A DNA stretch of 64,000 nt, taken from positions 62,001 through 126,000 of the forward strand of contig NZ_VOHC01000030.1 of the NCBI RefSeq assembly GCF_007859275.1. The letters run 5' to 3'. Below are positions 35,317 through 43,770 of this stretch, one piece after another (within the stretch, counting starts at the first letter, position 1; each line of letters begins with the position of its first letter). Below the pieces are notes generated by a model. It was given only the letters and a program-made list of their open reading frames with translations, was not told where the DNA came from and searched no databases. A program made the translations under genes and the position numbers. Origin of the DNA: Planomicrobium sp. CPCC 101079. Its GTDB lineage: Bacteria; Bacillota; Bacilli; Bacillales_A; Planococcaceae.

Positions 35317-36272
35317 TGCCAGTCCTCCTGAAATCCAGTCTCCCTCATAATCATCCCATAGGCGCGTCCTGCCACGTTTTTTTTCAAATCATCCAATAAC
35401 CGTTCAAGTTCGCCTTTAAATACTTCGTATTCTTCCTTGGCTAAAAGCAACTCGAGCAGGCTCACAACCGAAAATACCGTTCCCCTGCTTAAACTTCCTT
35501 TCGGCATTTCCAGCATAATTTCCACTTCACGAAGCTCTACTGGATGGTCGAGGCGAAAATGGTACAGCACTTCCTCGTGTGCGGATTTGTTTCGGTATGG
35601 AAACACGACACCAAGAATCGCGTCGAGTTCACTTGCTTTCAAACGGACCGGCCAATGCTCTTCGCTGAATTCTTCGGCAAAGTCTTGGGCAATCTGCTCT
35701 CTCAGTTCTTCGTCGATGACTTGATAGAAATTAATAGTTTGCCCGAGCGACAGAAAGTTGACGAGCACCCAAAGCGGTACGTTCCGATGCTTGTCAAAAA
35801 ACTCCCGAATGGCTGGATATCTGACACGGTCGCGTTTCTTATGGCTTTTGATGAGATTGTAAAGCGTTGAAATGATGCGGTCGCGCTCATGATGGTGCCG
35901 AGTATCCAGACTGTAATTTTGGGGTTCGAGAAAACTGTCTGTCTCTCTAAATTTCTCCGAAAATCGGTACGCAATCTTCGATTTGATGTTCTTTTCAAAC
36001 TTCAATAATTCATTCAACAGCAGCATCCGCAGCTCACGGTCGAAGCGGTACAGTGCATAAATATGGCCAAACTCGGTTCCCGCCCGGTACTGTTCCAGGC
36101 CGTAGGGATTAACACGCTCGTCTCGCTCAAGGAAGGGCTCTTTATAGCCATCAATTAATGCATAATAATTCTCGCGCGATAAGATCCGTTTCGCCGCCGC
36201 TTTGTCTGGCACTGTCAAGCCCCGATTTTGGAGTATGGTAAGTTGTTCGTCGTGGGAAGCAAAAGCTTTCAA
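35313..36272 (-). CDS. Abi_2 (AbiD/AbiF-like) abortive-infection HEPN protein
   Basis: A protein of about 319 residues matching the Abi_2 family of phage-abortive proteins. Landmarks are the opening DEQLTILQNRGLTVPD, the segment YYALIDGYKEPFLE, and FPYRNKSAHEEVLYHF, whose R-N-K-S-A-H is an R-X4-H motif of HEPN ribonucleases. Absence of membrane segments fits a cytoplasmic RNase-like effector. I start it at TTG 36272, nine bases after AAGGA; a TTG nine bases further upstream is possible but sits against that site. Upstream on the same strand lies a structured presumptive RNA (36380-36598), and downstream a tiny coupled ORF. Phage defence is inferred from the family. Confidence 0.85.
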   Translation of the reverse strand: MKAFASHDEQLTILQNRGLTVPDKAAAKRILSRENYYALIDGYKEPFLERDERVNPYGLEQYRAGTEFGHIYALYRFDRELRMLLLNELLKFEKNIKSKIAYRFSEKFRETDSFLEPQNYSLDTRHHHERDRIISTLYNLIKSHKKRDRVRYPAIREFFDKHRNVPLWVLVNFLSLGQTINFYQVIDEELREQIAQDFAEEFSEEHWPVRLKASELDAILGVVFPYRNKSAHEEVLYHFRLDHPVELREVEIMLEMPKGSLSRGTVFSVVSLLELLLAKEEYEVFKGELERLLDDLKKNVAGRAYGMIMRETGFQEDWQ

Positions 36273-36379
36273 ATTCCTCAATCCTTTTTGTTTTCTTCTA
36301 TCTCTTCACTCTAAATTACCCCGGCCGATTAATAAACCATTAAAATGCTAATCGTCAAATATAGTCTTTTTGTAAACCA

Positions 36380-36598
36380 ATTAAAAATCCCTCTGCCCAA
36401 AGGCAGAGGGATTCATGGAAGGAACATAAACTGGAGGATGGTCGTCGACCGCCGTTCGCTCTTGGTTGGTTATCGGTAAAAGGTAAAGTTGTAATGGGGA
36501 ATGGATTATTGGTTTGCCATTAGCCATCAGAACAATTGCACCGAAGTACAAAGAGGTTTTCCTTCCATGCCTTGGAGAGGAGTCTCACCGCTCCAAGG
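36380..36598 (-). ncRNA. Presumptive structured RNA between DIP1984 gene and abi
   Basis: On the minus strand three helices abut exactly: hairpin P1 (CCTTGGAG/CTCCAAGG, 36570-36598), a perfect 11-bp long-range helix P2 (36559-36569 with 36414-36424, CATGGAAGGAA and complement) that closes 134 bases, and a perfect 12-bp terminator hairpin (36386-36397 with 36102+0 offset to 36113 in the 36.1-36.4 kb numbering, i.e. AATCCCTCTGCC paired with GGCAGAGGGATT ending at 36413) followed by five T residues. No open frame of note occurs inside. It begins two bases after the DIP1984 stop, so it is either a 3' UTR structure or a processed or independent small RNA. The position upstream of an Abi_2 gene invites comparison with RNA-antitoxin loci. 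No database model was checked. Confidence 0.5.
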
Positions 36599-36599
36599 A

Positions 36600-37115
36600 T
36601 CAGAAATATTTCTCGCTGTCGAAATCAAGTTCGATGGAATAATTTTTACTATTAATAGCGTTCGATAGCCGGTTCGCCTGCCGTTCCAAGTCGACCGCCT
36701 TCAAGCGATACTCTTCGGGATCAAACATTGCCCGCCGTATGACTGGAATTCCTTCTCCGTAGCCGTATTGAAGCTCCTCCTCGGCAGCAGCTCCAAACTC
36801 TTTGTACTTTCTCGCTTTAGCACGCAGCTGAGTCGCTAGTTCAAGTGCTTCGACAATCGCCATTGCCTCGCCGTTGAAATCAATTTCATTATCAATATTG
36901 GACCGGTACATTAGTTTATCCAATAACCGAAAGTCTTTTCGAATCTCGTCCATTTCCTGTTCCACCTTAGCAAGTGAACGGACCTGTTTCGGCACTTTAC
37001 TGCCTTTTTCAACTTCAACGAACGCTACGCGATCCATTTCCTCCTCTAATTCATGAATGCGTTTTGCTAATACACTTTTCAATTTCACGGCTTCTGCAAG
37101 CGAAAGATTCGACAT
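36600..37115 (-). CDS. DIP1984 family protein
   Basis: A soluble helical protein of about 171 residues matching the DIP1984 (septicolysin-like) family: MSNLSLAEAVKLKSVLAKRI, then a coiled-coil stretch, and a C-terminal RQANRLSNAINSKNYSIELD. I start it at ATG 37115, eight bases after AAGGAG; the TTG six bases earlier is too close to that site. Function of the family is not established. The stop lies directly at the structured RNA element. Confidence 0.82.
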   Translation of the reverse strand: MSNLSLAEAVKLKSVLAKRIHELEEEMDRVAFVEVEKGSKVPKQVRSLAKVEQEMDEIRKDFRLLDKLMYRSNIDNEIDFNGEAMAIVEALELATQLRAKARKYKEFGAAAEEELQYGYGEGIPVIRRAMFDPEEYRLKAVDLERQANRLSNAINSKNYSIELDFDSEKYF

Positions 37116-37254
37116 GGACAAGTCTCCTTAAACTCGTAATTGTTCTACTTGGTACTAGCGTAGCAGATCGCCTATATATTTACAATTAGGCGAAAATTTT
37201 TTCATTATTAGCAGCAAAAATTTTCGGATTCCGCAGTCTTTTATTATCTTTTCC

Positions 37255-37293
37255 TTCTAAAAAAGCACCGCTCCCTTAAAGGAAACGGTGCTT
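37255..37293 (-). terminator. Intrinsic terminator after the BCCT transporter gene
   Basis: AAGCACCG (37263-37270) pairs with CGGTGCTT (37286-37293), followed on the minus strand by a T-rich run. Confidence 0.78.
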
Positions 37294-37298
37294 CTAAT

Positions 37299-38789
37299 TT
37301 ATTTGCGTCGCGGTCGGACTTCTGTCTGAATATCCTTTAAAAAGGAGATGCCCATCATAATAATAACAAGCGCAAAAGGCAGAGCGGCAATGATCAGCAT
37401 ATTCTGTAAACCTTGCGTTCCGCCAAAGTAAACAACGACTGCAGCAACGGATGACTGAATCAGCCCCCATGTGATTTTTACAGAATTACTTGGATTCAAA
37501 AGTCCATTTGTGCTCAACATGCCAAGCACGAATGTTGCCGAATCTGCCGACGTGATAAAGAAAATGGCGATGACGATAATGGTCAGCATGGACATGAACG
37601 TTCCAAGCGGGTATTCCGCAAGCACACCAAACGTCGATGTCTCTAGGGTAAAACTTGAGATGGTCGCAATTCCAAGCTGTTCGAGCTGCAGGGCAGAAAC
37701 CCCAAATACCGAGAAGAAGATGAAACAGACGAGTGCAGGCAGCAGCAAGACACTGAACATAAACTCTTTTACTGTGCGCCCTTTGGAAATCCGGGCGATG
37801 AAAATTCCGACAAACGGTGCCCACGAAACCCACCAAGCCCAGTAGAAAATTGTCCAGCCGTTGATCCAGCTTCGGCTTTCTTCATCGAGCGGAGCCAGCC
37901 GCAAACTCATTCTAAAAAAGTCGGTAATATAACTGCCGAGTGTATGTGTGAACATGTTGACAATATACATCGTCGGACCCACGATGAACAAAAGAATCAT
38001 CAATACTGCGGCCAGCACCATATTGATATTACTCAAATACTTGATGCCTCGGCCGATTCCCGACCACGCCGACCAGATGAACAGCACTGTCGCAATAGCA
38101 AGCACAATCAGTTGGACAGTGAAGTTATTTGGCGTACCGAACAGAAAAGACAGACCGCCGGTGATTTGTGCGGAACCAAAGCCCAGTGTGGCTGCTACGC
38201 CGACTACTGTTGCAAAGACCGCAAGCACATCAACCGCTCTTCCAAGTCCTCCATGCATGAGCTTTTCCCCAAACAATGGAATCAGTGTCGCACTGATGAG
38301 CCCGGGCCGTCCACGGTTGAACTTAAAATAAGCAAGAATCAAGCCGACGATTCCATAAACCGCCCAAGCGTGTATCCCCCAATGGAAAAAAGAATACTTC
38401 AATGCGTCTTGTATTGCTTGATTGCTTCCTTCTTCTGCCACCGGGCTATTGGTGAAAGCGTGGGAAATTGGTTCAGCGGTTGTCCAGAAAACCAGCCCCA
38501 TTCCCATACCGGCGCTAAAGAGCATTGCAAACCATGACAACCGGCTGAATTCGGGCTCGTCATCCTTCTTTCCCAGTTTCACATTACCGAAGCGGGAAAA
38601 CATCATATAAACACAGAAAAGAAGAATGGCGATAACTAGCAATAGGTAGAACCAGCCGAATTTCGCCGTCAATTGGCTTGTCACGTTAGTCGTAAACGAT
38701 TCCAAGTTTTCAGGAGCAATTGCTCCCCAAAGAACAACAATGAGCGATATTATGATCGAATACCAAAATACTTGTGTCGCTTTTTTCAT
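37299..38789 (-). CDS. BCCT family glycine betaine/choline/carnitine transporter
   Basis: A 496-residue, twelve-helix secondary transporter that takes up quaternary ammonium osmolytes with sodium or protons. The glycine-rich GAGMGMGLVFWTTAEP (near residue 92) and the Trp-rich binding region WTIFYWAWWVSWAPFVGIFI (near 310) are diagnostic. It resembles OpuD/BetL. The C-terminal cytoplasmic tail is short. It is monocistronic. Osmotic stress response is inferred from the family. Confidence 0.93.
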   Translation of the reverse strand: MKKATQVFWYSIIISLIVVLWGAIAPENLESFTTNVTSQLTAKFGWFYLLLVIAILLFCVYMMFSRFGNVKLGKKDDEPEFSRLSWFAMLFSAGMGMGLVFWTTAEPISHAFTNSPVAEEGSNQAIQDALKYSFFHWGIHAWAVYGIVGLILAYFKFNRGRPGLISATLIPLFGEKLMHGGLGRAVDVLAVFATVVGVAATLGFGSAQITGGLSFLFGTPNNFTVQLIVLAIATVLFIWSAWSGIGRGIKYLSNINMVLAAVLMILLFIVGPTMYIVNMFTHTLGSYITDFFRMSLRLAPLDEESRSWINGWTIFYWAWWVSWAPFVGIFIARISKGRTVKEFMFSVLLLPALVCFIFFSVFGVSALQLEQLGIATISSFTLETSTFGVLAEYPLGTFMSMLTIIVIAIFFITSADSATFVLGMLSTNGLLNPSNSVKITWGLIQSSVAAVVVYFGGTQGLQNMLIIAALPFALVIIMMGISFLKDIQTEVRPRRK

Positions 38790-38943
38790 ATTTCACCTCT
38801 CAAATAAAATAAATTAAACAATAACTTCAATAATTTTAACATACTTATTAATAGTATAAAAACGAACCTCTTTCTTCCGCTCCCAAGATCTTGTATTTCC
38901 AAAGGATATGTATATAGTTGCCCTCAGAAAAATAAACTACTGA

Positions 38944-38999
38944 AACAGCACCTCAATCCGCAATCCAAGGCTGTAGAACCTTGCGAATCAGGGTGCTGC
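38944..38999 (-). terminator. Intrinsic terminator after the PNPOx-like gene
   Basis: An imperfect long hairpin with outer pairs CAGCACC (38946-38952) and GGTGCTG (38992-38998) is followed by a T-rich tract on the minus strand. Confidence 0.65.
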
Positions 39000-39021
39000 T
39001 TCATTAATTTCCTTCGTCCCT

Positions 39022-39528
39022 TTACTGATTGTCAAAATCCACTGTATCGTTCAATTCGTTGTCATCTTTATCCAATCTTTCATTGGTCGTGAGTTTTTTT
39101 GCGAATTTCGTTATCGTCTTTAATGGATTGCCCGACTCCCAGTATTCGGCTGAATCCGCTGCCACTTTGATCAAGACGACGTTCGGATCATCGTAAGAGG
39201 TTTCTAACAGCTTGTCGAAAACCGGATTCCAGTATTGCTTTTTCCGTTCCAAATCTTCACTGAATTCAGCCGTACCGCTGACCGAAACATAGGATTTACC
39301 TGAGTACGCCACATTGACTGACGGGTTTGCCAAAATCTCCTGATACTTGGCTGTGTCTTTCATCGTTACAAACCAAAGGTCCCCGTCAAATTCCGCTTCT
39401 TGGGTCTGCATCGGACGGGATACCGCCTTGTTATCTGAGATCGTCGTCAACATGGCCACTTCGATGCCTTTTATCAGTTTGTTGACCTTTTCCATTGCCT
39501 CTTGAGATGATGAAGCGTTTCCATCCAT
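39022..39528 (-). CDS. Pyridoxamine 5'-phosphate oxidase-like general stress protein
   Basis: A 168-residue flavin-binding split-barrel protein. The barrel covers about 12-140 with AMLTTISDNKAVSRPMQTQE and DLWFVTMKDTAK; a charged tail follows, rich in Asp and Asn. It matches the general stress protein 26/YdaG group. AAAGGAGG precedes the ATG. A SigB promoter would be expected, but I could not find a convincing one. Confidence 0.87.
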   Translation of the reverse strand: MDGNASSSQEAMEKVNKLIKGIEVAMLTTISDNKAVSRPMQTQEAEFDGDLWFVTMKDTAKYQEILANPSVNVAYSGKSYVSVSGTAEFSEDLERKKQYWNPVFDKLLETSYDDPNVVLIKVAADSAEYWESGNPLKTITKFAKKLTTNERLDKDDNELNDTVDFDNQ

Positions 39529-39700
39529 CCGGGTTTTCCTCCTTTAGAAAAATTGCTATTTTCCTCAATTGCCGGACAACTATATTTCAAAAGATTTCCC
39601 TATTCACCAGATTACTAAACGCCTCTGCGCTGAACCGAAAGAAAAATCCTGCAGCCTTTCTCGTCCGCCCACTCCTGCTCTCCCTTCAATTATCAAAATA

Positions 39701-39713
39701 ATTGTAATACAAT
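39701..39713. promoter_or_regulatory. Palindrome upstream of the DUF819 gene
   Basis: ATTGTAATACAAT is a perfect 13-bp palindrome about 57 bases before the GTG start. It looks like a GntR-type operator, but the regulator is unknown. Confidence 0.4.
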
Positions 39714-39769
39714 AAAAATATGTAAAAATGCTGCCAAATAGGAATGTTCAAAAAAAGGAGGAAGTTAAT

Positions 39770-40996
39770 GTGGAAAACTCACTAATCAAACCGGACGACC
39801 TTATTACACTTTGGGGAATCATTGTCATAGTTGCGGCCATGAGCATTGTGCTGGAGCAGAAATACAGCTGGGCCGGGAAAATTTCCGGCGCCATCATTGC
39901 ACTCGTTTCAGCCATTATTTTATCCAATACAGGAATTATTCCGACCGCTTCGCCGGTTTACGACGCAGTCTGGTCGTTTATTATCCCACTCGCGATTCCG
40001 TTGCTGCTATTTCATGTGAACTTCAAGAAAATTTGGCAAGAAAGCGGACGGATGCTGCTTATTTTTCTCATTAGTTCTATCGGGACAATCGCCGGAACAA
40101 TTATTAGTTTCTTCTTATTGAAAGACTATATCCCGTTTCTTGATAGAATCGGTGCGATGATGAGTGCATCCTATGTCGGGGGCGGCGTCAACTTTGCCGC
40201 AATGACCGCTAAGTTCGAAGCTCCAGAAGATATGGTGTCGGCCGCCATCGTCGCTGATAACTTGATGATGGCGACATTCTTTGTTATCTTAATGGCCATT
40301 CCGACACTCGGTTTCTTCAGAAGTCGCTTTCCGCATCCGCATGTGCAGCAAGTCGAAAAAGAATCGGAAACAGCCGGCGGGAAAACAAATGCAGAAAGCT
40401 TTTGGAAACGCCAAGATATTTCTCTAAAAGATATCGCATTATCTATTGGAACGGCCTTTTTCCTCGTAATCATTTCATTTAAAATCGCCGGTTTTTTTGC
40501 AGAACTCATCCCTTCCGGAGACGGCGTATCATTTGGCTGGAACCTGCTTAACGGCTTGTTCGGGGACAACTACCTGATTTTGACCACTTTGACGTTTTTG
40601 GCTTTGGCATTTTTCCCGCGCTATTTTGACAGCATCAACGGGAGCCAGGAAATCGGCACGTTCTTGATCTACCTCTTTTTCGTTGTCATCGGGATACCCG
40701 CTTCCATCCCGCTCATTATCCAGAATGCGCCGTTACTATTGATATTTGTCGCTATTATTGTAACGTTCAACTTGCTGTTGTCTTTAACGGCCGGAAAGCT
40801 TTTCAAATATGATTTGGAAGAAATTTTGCTTGTCACCAACGCCAATATTGGCGGACCTACGACCGCTGCAGCCATGGCAATAGCCAAAGGCTGGAAAGAG
40901 TTGATCGGGCCTATCCTTGTGGTCGGGACCATCGGCTACATTATCGGCAATTATATCGGCACAACGCTCGGCCTATGGTTTGGAACGATGATGTGA
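39770..40996 (+). CDS. DUF819 family membrane protein (YjcL-like)
   Basis: A 408-residue polytopic protein of the DUF819/YjcL family. Conserved landmarks are SASYVGGGVNFAAMT near residue 135, IVADNLMMATFF, and TNANIGGPTTAAAMA near the C-terminus, a duplicated pattern like glutamate/sodium transporters. I start it at GTG 39770, eight bases after AAGGAGG; the ATG at 39728 has no site. Its neighbour, YjiH, is also a putative transporter. The substrate is unknown. Confidence 0.87.
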   Translation: MENSLIKPDDLITLWGIIVIVAAMSIVLEQKYSWAGKISGAIIALVSAIILSNTGIIPTASPVYDAVWSFIIPLAIPLLLFHVNFKKIWQESGRMLLIFLISSIGTIAGTIISFFLLKDYIPFLDRIGAMMSASYVGGGVNFAAMTAKFEAPEDMVSAAIVADNLMMATFFVILMAIPTLGFFRSRFPHPHVQQVEKESETAGGKTNAESFWKRQDISLKDIALSIGTAFFLVIISFKIAGFFAELIPSGDGVSFGWNLLNGLFGDNYLILTTLTFLALAFFPRYFDSINGSQEIGTFLIYLFFVVIGIPASIPLIIQNAPLLLIFVAIIVTFNLLLSLTAGKLFKYDLEEILLVTNANIGGPTTAAAMAIAKGWKELIGPILVVGTIGYIIGNYIGTTLGLWFGTMM

Positions 40997-41209
40997 TTTC
41001 AGCAGCAGGCGTTTTAAAAAGAGAGAAACGTTAATTAGAAACTCCATAAGCCAGCAATAAAGATTATGTATTTTTATACAGATTTCACAAATACCATTTT
41101 ACTGTCTTGAATTTTTACTTCTTAAAAAGTAATAAAATCCTTTATTATCGAACAAATAACCGTTCATATTTTAGATCCCTATAAATTCTCCTTGTATTCA
41201 CATTGCATA

Positions 41210-41232
41210 TTAATGTATATTTTATACATTAA
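41210..41232. promoter_or_regulatory. 23-bp palindrome upstream of yjiH
   Basis: TTAATGTATA, TTT, TATACATTAA forms perfect 10-bp arms ending 19 bases before the ATG at 41252, next to the ribosome-binding site. No T tract follows, so an operator or translation-blocking hairpin is likely. Confidence 0.5.
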
Positions 41233-41251
41233 TGATTAAGGAGGAGAATAT

Positions 41252-42616
41252 ATGGCCATGCTTCAGCATGACAACAAAAAGATTTCCCCTTCCGATACAT
41301 GGAAGTTTTTAATTCCTTCCATTATCGGAGCGTTGCTGTTCTTATGTCCGCTCCCTTATAACGGAGAAGTGAACATTGGCGTCGGGATTTTAGCATCTTT
41401 TCTATTATCCGTTTTCGGCGAAACGATTCCCGCATTCATCTTATTCCTACTCGGATTTTCAGCGATCGCCAGTCTAATGGCCACCATTCTGAAACCTGCC
41501 TTTGTGAAAAACTCGCCTTTTCTGCGAGCCACTTTCATAATCGGGCCGTTCGGGCTCGCTGTACGGGTGCTCGGTTTTCTCTTCGGCATCATGGCTTTCT
41601 ATGAAATCGGGCCTGAAGCAATCGCTTCCCGCGCAACAGGCGGGGTCGTCCTGTATGATTTAGCCCCAGTCCTGTTGACTTGGTTCTTGTTCGCCGGTTT
41701 CTTATTGCCATTGCTGGTGGAATTCGGGTTGATGGAATTTGTCGGTGCTCTCGTCAATAAGTTCATGCGTCCTGTCTTCACCTTGCCGGGCCGTTCCTCG
41801 ATCGACGCCATGGCCTCGTGGATGGGCGCGGCGCCGGTCGGTGTTTTGGTGACAATGAAGCAATACGATGAAGGCTATTACACGCAGCGTGAAGCTTCAG
41901 TTATTGCGACAACTTTCTCGATTGCATCTGTCGCTTTCAGTTTGGTTGTGGCGAATGTTGTGGGCATCGGGCATTTGTTCCTGCCGTTTTATCTTGCCGT
42001 ATCGGTCGCTTGTTTTATAGCTGCCATCATCATGCCACGCATTCCCCCGTTATCCCGTAAAAAGGATGATTATTATGCGCCGGTCGGCAAACAGATCGAC
42101 GACACCATTCCAGAAGGTGTGTCATTGGTCAAATGGGGTTTTGATGAGGCCCGCCTCAAAGCAAGCCGTACTGCAAGCCCGAAAAAATTAATGCAGTCAG
42201 GCGTTGAAACTGTACTCGACATCTGGCTGGCGCTGATTCCGTTAGTCATGGCGCTTGGCACAGTGGCTTTGGTGGTCGCAGAATATACACCCTTGTTCAA
42301 TATCATTTCCTATCCATTGATTCCGGTGCTGACATTGCTTGGATTGCCGGAAGCTGCTGAAGCCGCACCAACTTTCCTCGTCGGTTTTGCCGACATGTTT
42401 CTGCCGGCTGTTCTTGGCAGCGGCATTGAAAGTGAATTGACCCGTTTTGTCCTCGCGGGTGTCTCACTGACGCAAATCATTTACATGTCCGAAATCGGCA
42501 TCTTGATCCTTCGTTCAAATATACCTGTTAAGTTTTGGGAACTTGCTGCCATTTTTATCTTGCGCACAGTGATCACCTTGCCGATCCTTGTTGTGTTCGC
42601 CCATCTGTTCCTGTGA
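41252..42616 (+). CDS. YjiH family membrane protein (nucleoside-recognition domain)
   Basis: A 454-residue polytopic protein with the gate-like nucleoside-recognition fold. SWMGAAPVGVLVTMKQYDEG near residue 190 and GFADMFLPAVLGSGIESELT near 375 match YjiH proteins. AAGGAGG lies about eight bases before the ATG. The 255-base upstream gap contains its own palindrome, so it is probably separately transcribed from the DUF819 gene. Substrate unknown. Confidence 0.87.
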   Translation: MAMLQHDNKKISPSDTWKFLIPSIIGALLFLCPLPYNGEVNIGVGILASFLLSVFGETIPAFILFLLGFSAIASLMATILKPAFVKNSPFLRATFIIGPFGLAVRVLGFLFGIMAFYEIGPEAIASRATGGVVLYDLAPVLLTWFLFAGFLLPLLVEFGLMEFVGALVNKFMRPVFTLPGRSSIDAMASWMGAAPVGVLVTMKQYDEGYYTQREASVIATTFSIASVAFSLVVANVVGIGHLFLPFYLAVSVACFIAAIIMPRIPPLSRKKDDYYAPVGKQIDDTIPEGVSLVKWGFDEARLKASRTASPKKLMQSGVETVLDIWLALIPLVMALGTVALVVAEYTPLFNIISYPLIPVLTLLGLPEAAEAAPTFLVGFADMFLPAVLGSGIESELTRFVLAGVSLTQIIYMSEIGILILRSNIPVKFWELAAIFILRTVITLPILVVFAHLFL

Positions 42617-42622
42617 ACAATC

Positions 42623-42668
42623 AAAAATCCGCTTTCGAGAAACTAAGGTTTCTCGAAAGCGGATTTTT
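42623..42668. terminator. Bidirectional terminator between yjiH and the fbp-type operon
   Basis: A perfect 21-bp stem (42623-42643 with 42648-42668, loop TAAG) has A and T tracts on both sides and ends two convergent transcripts. Confidence 0.92.
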
Positions 42669-42699
42669 TGTTTTTTATTTTGCTGACTGAAAATCTATC

Positions 42700-43770
42700 T
42701 TAGTTCGAAACTAGCACTTTTTCCGGTCTCACCGCTTTTTTCAAGCCGACTGTCACTTCATCGCCGACATAGAACCGAGGCGAATACACCGATTCATGGA
42801 CTGTCCATGTTTCGCCTAAAATTTCTACGGTATAGTGAATTTCATGGCCCTGATACTGCACGAACGTTACACGGCCATGCACTCCGTTCAAAGCTACCAT
42901 TGACAGCTGCAACTGTTCAGGGCGTACTGGGTAAATGCCATTCTTTTTAAAAGCTTTGGCGACACCCATATCTGACCACAGGCACCGTGGATTGATTTTC
43001 GGGATAAAGTTGCCGTCTTGCCATTGCCCCTTAACCAAGTTGCATTTTCCGACAAACGTCGCGACAAATTCTGTTTCCGGCCGCGTATAAATCATTTCCG
43101 GAGAAGCGATTTGTTCAATCCGCCCTTTGTTCATGACTACAATCCGGTCAGCAATGGCCAGCGCCTCGCTTTGGTCGTGAGTGACAAACACAATAGAAGC
43201 ACCGGTTTCCCGATGAAGCTTTTGGATCTCTTTGCGCATTTCCATCCGGAGCTCCACATCAAGCGCACTGAACGGTTCATCCATCAACATCAAGTTTGGC
43301 CTCGGTGCAATCGCCCTTGCAAGCGCCACCCGCTGTTTTTGTCCGCCTGACAGCTCGGAAGGATAGCGCTCCGAAAAACTGTCCAAGCCGACAAGTTTCA
43401 GCACTTCGCCAATTCGCGCCTGTACTTCCTGCTTGCTTTCCTTTTTCCTGTTCTGGTGATGATTCAGCGGAAATTCAACATGCTCCGCAATCGTCATATG
43501 CGGCCACAGTGCAAACGATTGAAAAACCATGCCGATGTTGCGCTTCTCAGGCGGCGTGACTCGTTTTGCTGATGCTACAGTGGAGTCATCCATGACGATG
43601 AATCCATCCGTCGGCCCCATAAATCCGGCAAGCAATTTCAATAATGTCGTTTTCCCGCAGCCTGACGGTCCGAGAATTGCGATGAATTCACCGCGTTCAA
43701 TTTCCAAGTCCACTTCATGCAACGCCGTAAACGAACCGTATCTTTTGGAAACACCCACTAATTCGATCAT
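42700..43770 (-). CDS. Fbp/PhnT-type ABC transporter ATP-binding protein
   Basis: A 356-residue importer ATPase with Walker A GPSGCGKTT near residue 34, signature LSGGQKQRVALARA, Walker B LMLMDEPFSALD and a C-terminal TOBE-like regulatory domain (about 245-356). Closest families are FbpC (iron III) and PhnT (2-aminoethylphosphonate). It overlaps the permease gene by four bases. Substrate assignment depends on the binding protein. Confidence 0.88.
   Translation of the reverse strand: MIELVGVSKRYGSFTALHEVDLEIERGEFIAILGPSGCGKTTLLKLLAGFMGPTDGFIVMDDSTVASAKRVTPPEKRNIGMVFQSFALWPHMTIAEHVEFPLNHHQNRKKESKQEVQARIGEVLKLVGLDSFSERYPSELSGGQKQRVALARAIAPRPNLMLMDEPFSALDVELRMEMRKEIQKLHRETGASIVFVTHDQSEALAIADRIVVMNKGRIEQIASPEMIYTRPETEFVATFVGKCNLVKGQWQDGNFIPKINPRCLWSDMGVAKAFKKNGIYPVRPEQLQLSMVALNGVHGRVTFVQYQGHEIHYTVEILGETWTVHESVYSPRFYVGDEVTVGLKKAVRPEKVLVSN

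Noticed and set aside
37944..38537. 197-codon plus-strand frame antisense to the BCCT gene
   Set aside because: The sequence is low in hydrophobic residues and Cys/His/Gln-rich, typical of an antisense shadow, with no ribosome-binding site.
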